DNA of 64,000 bases from contig JAUMIR010000001.1 of assembly GCA_030847615.1 (NCBI GenBank), forward strand, positions 289,256,187-289,320,186, read 5' to 3'. This stretch comes from Gambelia wislizenii. Lineage: Eukaryota > Chordata > Lepidosauria > Squamata > Crotaphytidae. The first letter of the stretch is position 1; every line of letters starts with the position of its first letter. The position numbers and the translations under genes were made by a program. The notes beneath the pieces are model-generated. The model was not told the origin of the DNA and ran no database searches. It saw only the letters and a program-made list of their open reading frames with translations. Shown here piece by piece: positions 10,854-19,498 of this stretch.

Positions 10854-11817
10854 TGGTATCCCCGGCCTGGGCCCGCACCAGCAAAACTTGGCGGAAGTGA
10901 TTGATCAGGTGCCACGCCCGTTCAGGAAACACCAACGCCACCACCCCCATGTAAACTGCGTACCCATTGAGCCAGTTGGCAAAGGTATGTTCCAAGGTCT
11001 CAGCGCTGGCCTTGCTGCTGTCCTTCTTATCGCTCTTGTGCACCCTGGCCTCGGCCCCGGGGGGCGGCGCCAGGGTGAAGATGTCCACATAATAGCCTTG
11101 CAAGATCTTGGAACGCACCTTGTGATCCAAGTGCCCCCCTGGGGGGTCCTCTTTGGACTTGGCTTCCCGCAGTTCCTCCCCCTGGGGGTGTTTCCCTTCT
11201 GCTTTCCTGTCCTCCCCGGCTTTTTCCCGGGCCTTGCGCAATTTGAGAGCCCATGCTGGCAGGCCGGGTTTAAACGCTCCCTTTTCCCAATACCTGTATT
11301 TGTCCTCATCTGTGGACTCACCTGAAGAGGAACCGGAACGGGATCGGCGACGCTTCCTGTGGGGGCTGCTCCTCCCGCCGGACCTGCTACGACGCCTTGA
11401 AGAAGACCCCCTTGAGGCCGAACGCCTGGATTCCCTGGATCCGCTCCTCTCCTTCGACCTGTAACGTCTGCGCTGCCCGCCACTGCTTGGCTCACCTAAA
11501 CCGGAGGAAGTACTGGGCACCGCAGCATCAGTTGCCACCACCTCCTGTGGGACCGCCGGGACTGGCGCACTGCCCGTTGCAGCCCCCCCATCCATCCGTT
11601 GCAAGACCACAGACAGGGCCCCCATGACGTCCGCCAATGTGGGACCCGGCTGGCCAAAGGCCTCCACCGGAGGGTGGGGGGCCTGCACCGAGGAGACGCC
11701 ACTGCAGTCCCCTTGCCCCTGCTCCCCAGACCCATCGCTCGACGAGGGGGCCCGGTCCGGCTGCGGTGGCCCTGGATCCGAACTCTGGCGGCGCCTCGTG
11801 GACCTCTTAGGCCCCAT
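10477..11817 (-). CDS. gag-like protein of the DIRS/Ngaro-like element
   Basis: An uninterrupted 446-residue frame, starting MGPKRSTRRR. Residues about 1-110 are low-complexity, rich in P, S and G. About 115-165 is an SR/RS-rich basic stretch (RSRSGGRSS-type). The centre (about 215-360) is a globular region with SKILQGYYVDIFTL and WHLINHFRQVLLVRAQ. Near the C-terminus are two zinc-binding clusters: CWEFNGGKCSRYKC with a following H (CCCH-like), then CDTCGGGHPKVNC (C-x2-C-x3-H-x5-C). Its role would be RNA binding and particle formation for the element's RNA. The start is the first ATG after the leader. The stop lies 26 nt before a plausible RT start at 10451. The family is inferred from its place ahead of the RT. 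Confidence 0.8.
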   Translation of the reverse strand: MGPKRSTRRRQSSDPGPPQPDRAPSSSDGSGEQGQGDCSGVSSVQAPHPPVEAFGQPGPTLADVMGALSVVLQRMDGGAATGSAPVPAVPQEVVATDAAVPSTSSGLGEPSSGGQRRRYRSKERSGSRESRRSASRGSSSRRRSRSGGRSSPHRKRRRSRSGSSSGESTDEDKYRYWEKGAFKPGLPAWALKLRKAREKAGEDRKAEGKHPQGEELREAKSKEDPPGGHLDHKVRSKILQGYYVDIFTLAPPPGAEARVHKSDKKDSSKASAETLEHTFANWLNGYAVYMGVVALVFPERAWHLINHFRQVLLVRAQAGDTNAILYDIECRKKASQSPMHRWETIDYPNWLQATGPGRREKGEAQKVARKKEGKRPVCWEFNGGKCSRYKCRFEHACDTCGGGHPKVNCSRHGSSSSQSFRNNRPAASGSRKDSGPSGTTSNSNSK

Positions 11818-11907
11818 TACGCCTATGGTCCCGCTCGTGGGGGCGGTGTTGCGTGGTGTGGCCTTGCTTTGCGCCTGAATGAGTGCTTAGTGGTCGCAGT
11901 GCGATCC

Positions 11908-11925
11908 TTTTTTTTTTTTTTTTTT
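11908..11925 (-). repeat. A18 homopolymer (T18 on + strand) in the leader
   Basis: An A18 run on the element's sense strand separates the GC-rich leader from the ~90 nt ahead of the gag ATG. Confidence 0.8.
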
Positions 11926-12389
11926 AATTGAGCGCCGACCGCCGCCCTGCGGCCCGAGACCTACAAGGGGAAAGAAAAACCTCACCATAGGCTGTCGCTT
12001 GCATGTGCCAGCTAGCAAATGTATCCCCCTGTGTGAGCCCCCCTCGTGCTGCTGCACCCGATGAGGGTGAGCAAGATAAGCCCCCGTAAGGGGGGGGAAC
12101 CCCCCCGCAGCTGCCCCTGGGGGAGGGGGGGTGCCACCTGCTCCACCCAGCCGCCCCCGGTGCAGGCCCAAGGCCTGAGGCTGCTTGAGTGCCGTCTTCT
12201 GGGCCGCCATTGCCCTTCCTCCCTGCGCGGGCCCCCACAGCCAGCTGCGACCTGGAAGCCGGGGGCCACCGCCTTGTGGGGCGCACCGCCCGCCCGCACG
12301 CCTGACGGGCCTGCTGGGCAAGGCGCTGCGTCAATGGAGTCCCCCCGAGTCCGGCCGAGCGTGGCACGGGAGCCACCCTTCACCGTGGG

Positions 12390-12790
12390 GGCCCCGCAGC
12401 CCGGCCGCAAATGCCTCCGGGTGTCCACTCCCCTTCCCCGCTCCCATGCGTTCCGGGGGAGCCGCCCCCTGCTGCAGCTGGATGGGCGCCGCAACCACCC
12501 GACTCCCCGCAACCCTCTGGGGAGCCGGCCCGCCTGCTGGAGAGGGTGCCACCCCCGGCGCAGCCTCCCAGGCCCGGTTGCGACTGCCGTCGGGTGGCCG
12601 CTCCCCCTCCCCATTCCATCGCCCCCCATGGTGCCAGGCGCGCCAGCCTCCGGACTCCCCACGCCCTTCCAGGGTGCCGGCCCGCCCGCTTAAGAGGGTG
12701 CCCCCCCTTGAGCAGCCTCCCCGACCCAGTTTTGAGTGCCGCCGGGTGGCCGCTCGTGCCACGACACTTGCGGGCGTCCCCGGCCCGCCC
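12390..12790. repeat. Diverged tandem repeat, ~150-170 bp units, in the leader
   Basis: Phrases like cgggtggccgctccccctcc recur at about 12418, 12591 and 12743, and gagggtgcc with gccggcccgcc recurs at matching offsets. Spacings are 173 and 152 bp. Two to three units are recognisable. Confidence 0.6.
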
Positions 12791-12965
12791 GCTCCCGCGG
12801 CGGCTCACGAGCCGCCCGCTAGAAAGCCGTTCCTTCTCCCCTACCTGTTGGGGGGGGGGCGCTGCCTGTTTTCAGCGTGGCGGAGGGCGCTGCTGCCTCC
12901 TCCGTCTACGCCTGGGATCTGGGGAGGGGCCCGCGCATGCGCGGCCCTTTAACCCCGATCCACGT

Positions 12966-12999
12966 CCAATCAGGAGCGAGCATGCCCGCTCCTGATTGG
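12966..12999. promoter_or_regulatory. Perfect inverted CCAAT-box pair (13-bp arms)
   Basis: ccaatcaggagcg and its exact reverse complement cgctcctgattgg are separated by 8 nt. Each arm carries a CCAAT box of NF-Y type. The pair lies about 200-230 bp inside the 5' end of the DIRS-like element. Confidence 0.6.
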
Positions 13000-13194
13000 T
13001 CCACTCTCCCTTTCCCCTCCCCGCCGCTGAGGCCGATGGGAGAGAGAAAGGAAGATGGCGGCGCGCATGGCGTGCCATGCGGCCGCCCCTCCCCCCCCAG
13101 CCAGCGCCAGGCGCGCAGGGGGGGGGCGCGGACGGCCGCTTTCCGGGGCTGCCGGTCGGGCCGCAAACAGGCCCGCCGGCCAGCGGCAAGCCCC

Positions 13195-13392
13195 CTTCCT
13201 TGTTTTTTCTTTTGCTACAGACATATTTAAAAAAAAGTCCTTTATATAGTTTTTAACCTCTCTAGCAAGCCTGAACTCCATCTGTGCTTTTGCTTTTCTG
13301 ATTTCCCCCTACATGAGCTGGCTATTCGTTTGAATTCTTCTTTGGTGATTTCTCTCTCTCTCTCTCTCTCTTTTTTTTTTCATTTCTTGTGA
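13195..13392 (-). mobile_element. CR1 LINE, 5' remnant of the host copy, with the right direct repeat
   Basis: The first 20 bases (13195-13214) are the right copy of the 20-bp repeat. Then ctacag, taacctctctagcaagcctg and gaattcttctttggtgattt match the CR1 copy at 16105-16270. A (TC)n expansion and T tract lie at 13351-13380. CR1 similarity ends near 13392. Confidence 0.85.
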
Positions 13393-13740
13393 GCTGCTGC
13401 ACACCAGGAAGGCAGAGCCAGTGCTGGTGGTGGGGCGCTGAGGAGGGGGAAATTGTGGTGCCCACCAGGAAGCATTTGTCCTACCTCCCCACCCCCTAAA
13501 TCGAGTGCGGATCCTTTGTTCACACTACAGTTTTCTCCAGAGTCTTCAGTAAACTCCAGAGAAAGCTGCCAGTTTTCAATTAATGCTGGTTTTAATAAGA
13601 GAGTTTAATTGTTTTAAAACTATTTTTTATTAAATGATGTTTTCTTTCATTGTGTTCCAGCCTATGCTGTGAGACAACTTGGGTGCCATATTGGGATAAA
13701 ACTGGCATATTAAATAAATAAATATCAACATTTAATCCGA
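13393..13740. other. Non-coding sequence, partly SINE-like
   Basis: No gene is recognised. At 13675-13725 (gtgccatattgggataaaac, then taaataaataaat) there is a SINE/LINE-like 3' tail. Confidence 0.4.
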
Positions 13741-13749
13741 ACGAGATCC

Positions 13750-14048
13750 GTCAGATGACAAGCCTGAGTAGCTTTTAAAAAGCACTAAAGGCAGATCTCT
13801 TTTGGCAGTTCTTTCCTAATTAGATCCCAGCCTCAGGGTCTCCTGGCCTCTTTTAGTCTGCTGGGTATTTATTGTATTTATTGTTTTTAAATGTGATTTT
13901 AGATTAGTTGCTTTTTAATTTATATTTGTTTAATATCTTTTTATGGGGGCGGGTGGGGGTGGGTGGTGTTTAGGGATTTTTATCTATATTGTATTTTAAT
14001 TTTTGTAAGCCATCCCAATTGTTTTAACAGAGGGGCGGGGTATAAATA
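13750..14048 (+). mobile_element. LINE 3' end, interrupted by a TIR transposon
   Basis: Ends ...ttttaacagaggggcggggtataaata, the + strand counterpart of 5097-5280. The simple-sequence tail resumes at 14900 (taagttgttgttattgttgt) after the inserted transposon. Confidence 0.65.
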
Positions 14049-14506
14049 CCGTATATTCCGGTGTATAAGACGACTTTTGAAGCCCTCCAAAGTCAGGGGT
14101 TGTCTTATACTCCGGGTACACGCTTTGCCTCACTGGCCACCCAATCTCCTGCCTCTTCGCTCCCTTCCAAATGGAGCGAAGATGTAGGAGATCAGGTGGG
14201 GGGTGAGGCAAAGTGAAACGGCAGCACCCCTGACCCAGCCAGACCCAGCAGCTTCCCCCACTGCCTCTGGAGCCGCGCGGGGCGGGAGACGCTTCTCCGT
14301 GACTGGCAGCCACGGAGAAGCCCTCCCTCCCCGCGCGCTTCCCCCCTTCTCCCTCAGCTGTGCGGGGTGGAGGGGTCTTCTCCGTGACTGGCAGCCACGG
14401 AGAAGATCACCCCCCACCCTGCGCGGCTTCCCCCACTGCCTCTGGAGCCGTGCAAATGCTCCCACACTGCTGGGATCCCTCAAGACTTAATTCAAGATTT
14501 AAAGCC

Positions 14507-14545
<39 letters not shown>

Positions 14546-14899
14546 TACCATTACACCATCCATTCAACCTTCCCTCAGAGGCAGTGGACGAAGAGAGAAG
14601 ACTTTTCTCCTGCAAGTTTGTAGATTGAATGGCAATGCGCAGGCCAAGTCAACCAGCCAACCTTTGCCTTAGCTCCTGTCACTGCAGGGAGGAGGTGGGC
14701 CAAGCAGCCTTCAAGCCTTCACAGACCCCCACTAATCACAGGTTAAGAACCACTGGTGTGGGGGAGTTTGGGATATACTTGCCATATAAGAGAAGGGGGG
14801 GTCGTCTTATACGGCAAATATATCCCAAACTCTATATTTTAATTTAAAATTTGGGTGGGGTCTTATACGCCCAGTCGTCTTATACGCCGGAATATATGG
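14049..14899. mobile_element. TIR DNA transposon (TA target site), non-autonomous, with nested hAT-like repeat
   Basis: Left end ccgtatattccggtgtataa with agacgact. The right end, reverse-complemented, reads ccatatattccggcgtataa with agacgact. That makes ~27-bp TIRs with two mismatches, flanked by TA at 14047-14048 and 14900-14901, consistent with the Tc1/mariner superfamily. The interior contains a GC-rich duplicated block with hairpins (cttctccgtg...cacggagaag at about 14288 and 14377), an (ATA)n tract and a hAT-like piece. No transposase. Confidence 0.8.
14470..14755. mobile_element. hAT-like MITE fragment nested in the TIR transposon
   Basis: Ends in the hAT-type terminus ggttaagaaccactg (14741-14755). 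The interior (agacttaattcaagatttaa, then (ATA)n, accatccattcaaccttccc, ttttctcctgcaagtttgt) matches 44690-45032. The left end is not recognisable. Confidence 0.65.
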
Positions 14900-14901
14900 T
14901 A

Positions 14902-15617
14902 AGTTGTTGTTATTGTTGTTATTGTTATTATTAGTTCAAAGGCAGAAAGCATAGCAAGGCAATGTTGGGCAGGAGTTCATAGAACAAGGATAGGGAAATG
15001 GCAGCCTGCAGATTGCATGGAGCTGTCTAAGGACATCTTCCCCAGGTTTGTTTTAGACTCTCCCCCCACCCCAGGACCTCAACACACAGATACACACACA
15101 CACACACTTTTTCCCAGGTGATTTTTTTTTTACACCAAATGGCAAACAATTGCAAACCAGCTGTTTCTGAGTAGAAATTTCCTCTTATTCACACACCCCA
15201 ACTCCCAACCCCACACCCCACACAGAGAGAACTTGGTTGAAACTGGAATTCACAACTGGAAGTGACTTCTGGTTTCAGTTTTCAGCTGGTGTAATCCATT
15301 GTGGGGATACCTGGGAGGAGTTGACCCTCATCCTTCTGCAATTGCCCACCACCTCTTAGAACATGACTGTTGCTTACTCTGTTAATCTTTCATGTAAAAC
15401 CAGGCTTCCCCTGACTGTTCCTCTCTGAATATAGTCTTCATTCTGATGTTTCCTACCCATAAAGACAATTTTATAGTATTCTTAAAAGCTTTGGAATAAA
15501 TCATTAATCATCCCAGCTTCCTAAGCCTTCTAGTGCTGTAGAATGTCTAATAGAGACATAAGCTGTAGAGTATACATAGGCAGTGGGCAGTCCTCTGTCT
15601 TCACTTGTTCTCTTCAT
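14902..15617. other. Non-coding sequence, nothing recognised
   Basis: After a simple (TTG)n/(TTA)n tail, the sequence shows no reading frame, TIR or repeat I can name. Confidence 0.5.
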
Positions 15618-17500
15618 CCTTTCTAAGTGCTTACAGACTATCTGTTTAATGATCTGCTCTAGAATCTTTCCTTATATTGATGTCAGACTGACTGGGCAGT
15701 AATTATTTGGGTCTTCTTTTTTTTCTTTTTCTTTTTGAGGATGGGGACAACATTTGCCCACCTCCAGTCTGCTGGGACTTCTCCTGTTCTCCAGAAATTC
15801 TCACTGGTTCCAAGATTACTTCTTCCAGTTCTTTTAATACCTTTGGATGTAGTTTATCTAGCCTTGGAGATTTGAATTCATTTAGAGTAGCCAGATATTC
15901 CTGTACTACCTCTTTATATATTCTGTGCTGCATTTCCCCTACTGCCTCATCTTCTCTATTTTCTCAAGATGAAGCACTGTTTTCCTTTTTGGAGAAGACC
16001 AAGGCAAAGAAGGTGTGGAGTAGTTCTGCATTTTCTCTGTCCTCGGTTAGCATTTCACCATTTTCTTCATGAAGTGGCCCTACCATTTCCTTGTTCTTCC
16101 TTTTGCTACAGATATAGATGCAGTGCTATAACCAACCAACTCCTTTATTTTAACCTCTCTAGCAAGCCTGAGCTCATTATGCACTTTAGATCTTCTGACT
16201 TTCCCTTATTCGTGCTGGCTATGTGCTTGAATTCCTCTTTGGTAATTTCCCCCTTTTTCCATTTCTTGTATATCTTGCTTTTATATCTTAGCTTAGTTGA
16301 AAGTTCTTTAGACATCCATCCTGGATTCTTTAGATACTTCCCATTTTTTCTCCTCATTGGAACTGTTTGAAATTATGCCTCCAATATCTCAATTTTAAGA
16401 AAATCCCACCTATTATGAACTCCCTTCTCTTTTAGTATTCCACAGAAATCACACCCAGTATTTCCCTAAGTTTACTGAAATCAGTTTTCTTAAAGTCTAG
16501 AATGCATTTCTGAATACAGTTGGCTTCCCCTTTCTTCTGTATAACAAACTCAAGGAGAACATGGTCACTCCCACCTAAGGATCCTGCCACTTCCACCCTA
16601 TTAACCAGACTATCACTTTTAGTTAGGAACCAATGTGTTGTCTCTTCCCCTTGTTGTCTTTTCCACCTTCTGGACAAGGCAAGTGAGGAATTTGTTTGAA
16701 TTTATATTCTTGGCAGAGTTTGACGTCCAACAAATATCAGAATAGTTGAAATCTCCCATGTCTACTACATCTCTCTTTTCTGAATGTATGGTCATCTGTT
16801 CCAGAAAGGCCTCATCCAAGTCTTCAGTCTGCCTTGGGGGTCTGCAGTAGACCCCCACAATGATATCACTGTTGTTTCTCTCCCCCTTAATTTTTACCCA
16901 GGTATTCTCAACCTGGCTTCCAGGATTTAAGTCATGGATCTTTTCACACATGTAAACATCCTTGACATTTAATGCTAGTCCTCCTCCTTTCCTGTTTGGT
17001 CTGTTTCACTGAAATAGGTTATACCCCTCTATTGCTACATTTCAATCATGGGACTCTTCCCACTAGGTTTCAGTGATGCTATTTTAAAATATTTGTTCTG
17101 CTGTGTTAAGAATTGTTTATTTCTCATGCTCAGTGCATTAGTGTAGAACCATCTAAGACCATGGGTTATTCCCCCCCCTAGCTGCTTATTTAAGTTTTCT
17201 CCCCTCCCTCTGCTTTGTTCTTGTACTATTTGCCCAGTTCTCTATTGCATTTGGGCTATTATCTCCAGCACTTGATGAACTCCTGCCATCCAGAATGCTG
17301 TCTTCCCCTGCAACATAACTCAGTTTAAAGCCCTCCTGATCAGGTTTGTAAGACTCTTAGAAAAAATGTTGCTGCCAACTGCTGTGAAGTGCAACCCATC
17401 ACTTGAAGTCTATCTTCATGAAACCACAGAACATGGTCCAAGAAGCCAAATAATTCCTAGCGGCACCATCTGTGGAGCCAGTCGTTCACCTCCACTATTC
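15618..17500 (-). mobile_element. CR1 LINE, endonuclease and RT N-terminal region, 3'-truncated
   Basis: Minus-strand remnants of the APE endonuclease: [49 protein letters not shown]. Then [23 protein letters not shown] and the linker KNPGWMSKEL, followed by QHRIYKEVVQEYLATLNEFKSP and LHPKVLKEL. It stops near 15618 within the early RT region (cttacagactatctgttta), so the 3' half is missing. Several frameshifts and stops make it a relic. Sequence about 16980-17500 is the upstream CR1 part. The undisturbed region 16080-16110 shows what the host CR1 at 8136/13195 looked like before insertion. Confidence 0.88.
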
Positions 17501-17965
17501 TTTTCTCCCTTTTACATTCACATCTTCACTCATTTTAACAAAATGCAAAATGAGTGTGTACATTCACAGCTCTCCTTACTACAGCATAGCAACGTCTGTC
17601 CATAACATGAATGTGGAATTTTGTGTTCTTAGTGCTGGATGGGAGTAACACAAAGGCCTTACTAATAGTGACATGTAGGTGCTCATAGAAGTTGAAAAAT
17701 AGAGCATAATAGCATTATAGAAGCAGGTGGTACAGAGGTAAGAAGGATTTATGATGGGGTGGGCATCATGCAGCCTTCTAGCACTAGCCAGCAAAGCCAA
17801 TAGTGAGGAATGCTGGGAACTGCAATCCAACAACAGCTAGAGGACCACAATTCCCACCCTTGTTTTATGAGGATGTTAATGATGTTTCACCTGATGCACC
17901 ATTTGCAAGGCTTCTTTGGTTGCAGTACAGGAAATCTCAGTTTGCATTACATCTTCACTCTAAAG
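17501..17965. other. Non-coding sequence with a hAT-like MITE relic
   Basis: About 17775-17865 (gaatgctgggaactgcaatc, then aggaccacaattcccaccc) resembles the short reptile hAT-like MITE also seen at 42777 and 48925. Otherwise nothing recognised. Confidence 0.4.
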
Positions 17966-17967
17966 TA

Positions 17968-18099
17968 CATTAGGACCCCCATATCCACTGATTCATTATC
18001 CACTGATTCAATTATCCACGGGATACAAAACAGCACACCTACCACAAAGTCTTCCTAGAAGATGTGTCCTCTCTAGCCATTTTCTGGGTCCACCAAGGC

Positions 18100-18153
<54 letters not shown>

Positions 18154-18520
18154 CTTTTCTTTGCAAATGAAGATTCAGGAAGGACTCATCCCATGCTTTC
18201 TGCAAGTGCACTGATGACTAAAAAGGCCAATCCAAGATAGACAAGTCCAGTTGCAGAAAGCACAGCAGAAGGTTTCCTTGGGTGATGTTTCTGGGTTGTG
18301 ATTCTTTCTGCGTTGTCGTTTCTCTTCAAGACTTGTTTGGCGTGAGTTCTCAAATAAGGCTGCAGCATTGTGGATAGTGTATCTCCATGCACCAAGGCAA
18401 CTCTATGGTATTTTAAACCGGAAGTCCCATTATTTTCTATGGCATTTGCTGTTATCCACAGTTTTTGGTATTCACGGGGGCCCCCAGAACCAATCCGCAG
18501 TGGATTCGGGGGTCCTACTG
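17968..18520. mobile_element. pogo/Tigger-like MITE, split by a LINE insertion
   Basis: Left end cattaggacccccatatcca; right end reverse-complemented cagtaggacccccgaatcca; TA on both sides (17966-17967, 18521-18522). It has the subterminal stem near the right end seen also at 32902 and 20518. A LINE at 18106-18390 divides it. Confidence 0.75.
18106..18390 (-). mobile_element. 5'-truncated LINE with (TC)n tail and 14-bp target duplication
   Basis: Same family as 3337-3875 (minus strand). The 3' tail is the long (TC)n run at 18104-18151, then the conserved ttcatttgcaaagaaaagcc-type 3' UTR. accaaggcaactct is repeated exactly at 18092-18105 and 18391-18404. Confidence 0.8.
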
Positions 18521-18522
18521 TA

Positions 18523-19495
18523 TCCCTTTAAAGCTGGGTTGTATTTTTCAGGTTTTAGCTACAGCTTAAAGAAGGATATTGGGCAAACAGTCTGTTTAAA
18601 TGGTTATTTTTTCCCCAAAATATGATTTAAGAATCAATAACCTTGAGGAAGTAGTACCAACTCACAGATTAAACTACATTTTGAGTTATCACAGTTAGCA
18701 ATCATTGAAATCAATCTTACTTACTTGCCTACTGGGTGAATCATATATGCTTATTAATGGTTAGAGGCTATGGAGCCAATCAATAAAAAGGGTATTCTTT
18801 TCCACTCCACAGCTCAGAGTATTCAAGGACATGCTGGAATTTATTAATCTATTATTTTTCAGGGACTGAGGGGTGCTGTATTAATGAGAACAACAGGAAA
18901 CAGGAGGGATGAACACAGTTTTGTTTTGTTGATTATCTGCAACTAAATATGGTGCCACATAATGAGGCTGGTAAATAGAAATACTGTAACACCAAGAAAA
19001 CTGTTGTAATTTTTTCTACCTTTAGCTGTCATTAAAACAGTTGCAATTGTTTCATCGATATCCTTCAAATTGGTAGAGTAATTAGGAAAATAAGATTTAT
19101 AGTCCATTAAACTACTTGGAGTAAATCTGTCTGCTTAAACCTTAAGCAGGAACCAACAGGAAAGTAAAAGATTAGCCAGAATAAAAGAGCTCCTCAGACT
19201 CAAGTCAATACTTTTGCTCTCTGTAAGAAAATAATCTGAGCTCTAAAATGCATAAAACATGGCATCAATAGAAATTTTAATATCTACTGTACAAATGTAC
19301 TCTTTTCACCCAAGAAATTCATACAATTTACAGATAATAAGCCTTTCACATTGTGAATTATAATCTATTACTGCAGTGCTATGCATATATACTAACAAGA
19401 TTATCACACGTGTCCCTTGAAACTGTTTCTGTATCGCTACCCCCCACCCACTCCTGTCTCTGTAACAGAATGAACAAAAAAAATTCACACACTTA
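18523..19495. other. Non-coding sequence, nothing recognised
   Basis: AT-rich intronic sequence without long frames or obvious repeats. Confidence 0.5.
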
Positions 19496-19498
19496 CCT

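Larger units (their letters stand above)
8156..13194 (-). mobile_element. DIRS/Ngaro-like tyrosine-recombinase retrotransposon, 3'-truncated
   Basis: A 5.04-kb minus-strand element in the order CpG-rich leader (13194-11818), gag, RT-RNase H, then the tyrosine recombinase. The recombinase is lost after about residue 228. No methyltransferase domain follows RNase H, which favours Ngaro over DIRS1. No long terminal repeats are visible. The element ends in a 20-nt A-rich tract (8156-8175 on the minus strand) and is flanked by perfect direct repeats of cttccttgttttttcttttg at 8136-8155 and 13195-13214. The repeat sequence belongs to the host CR1. Such flanks suggest LINE-type retroposition. All frames are open up to the truncation, so the insertion is probably young. 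Confidence 0.85.
11818..13194 (-). promoter_or_regulatory. CpG-rich leader/promoter region of the DIRS/Ngaro-like element
   Basis: About 1.4 kb of very GC- and CpG-rich sequence precedes gag. It holds a perfect inverted pair of CCAAT boxes (12966-12978 and 12987-12999), an NRF1-type palindrome gcgcatgcgc (12933-12942) and a YY1-type aagatggcggc on the + strand (13052-13062). Next come diverged ~150-170-bp tandem units (about 12390-12790) and an A18 tract on the minus strand (11908-11925). These lie downstream of the element's 5' end, as in LINEs with internal promoters. Promoter activity is inferred from motifs only. Long open frames here are a by-product of base composition. Confidence 0.6.

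Noticed and set aside
10606..11325. A 239-codon + strand frame opposite gag
   Set aside because: It is antisense to an intact gag and shows no family features.
12046..12995. Several + and - frames of 140-255 codons in the GC-rich leader
   Set aside because: Stop codons are rare in such GC-rich DNA. The translations are proline/glycine/arginine-rich and resemble nothing.
18104..18151. Long (TC)n array as an independent microsatellite or regulatory tract
   Set aside because: Position and target duplication show it is the LINE's terminal tail.
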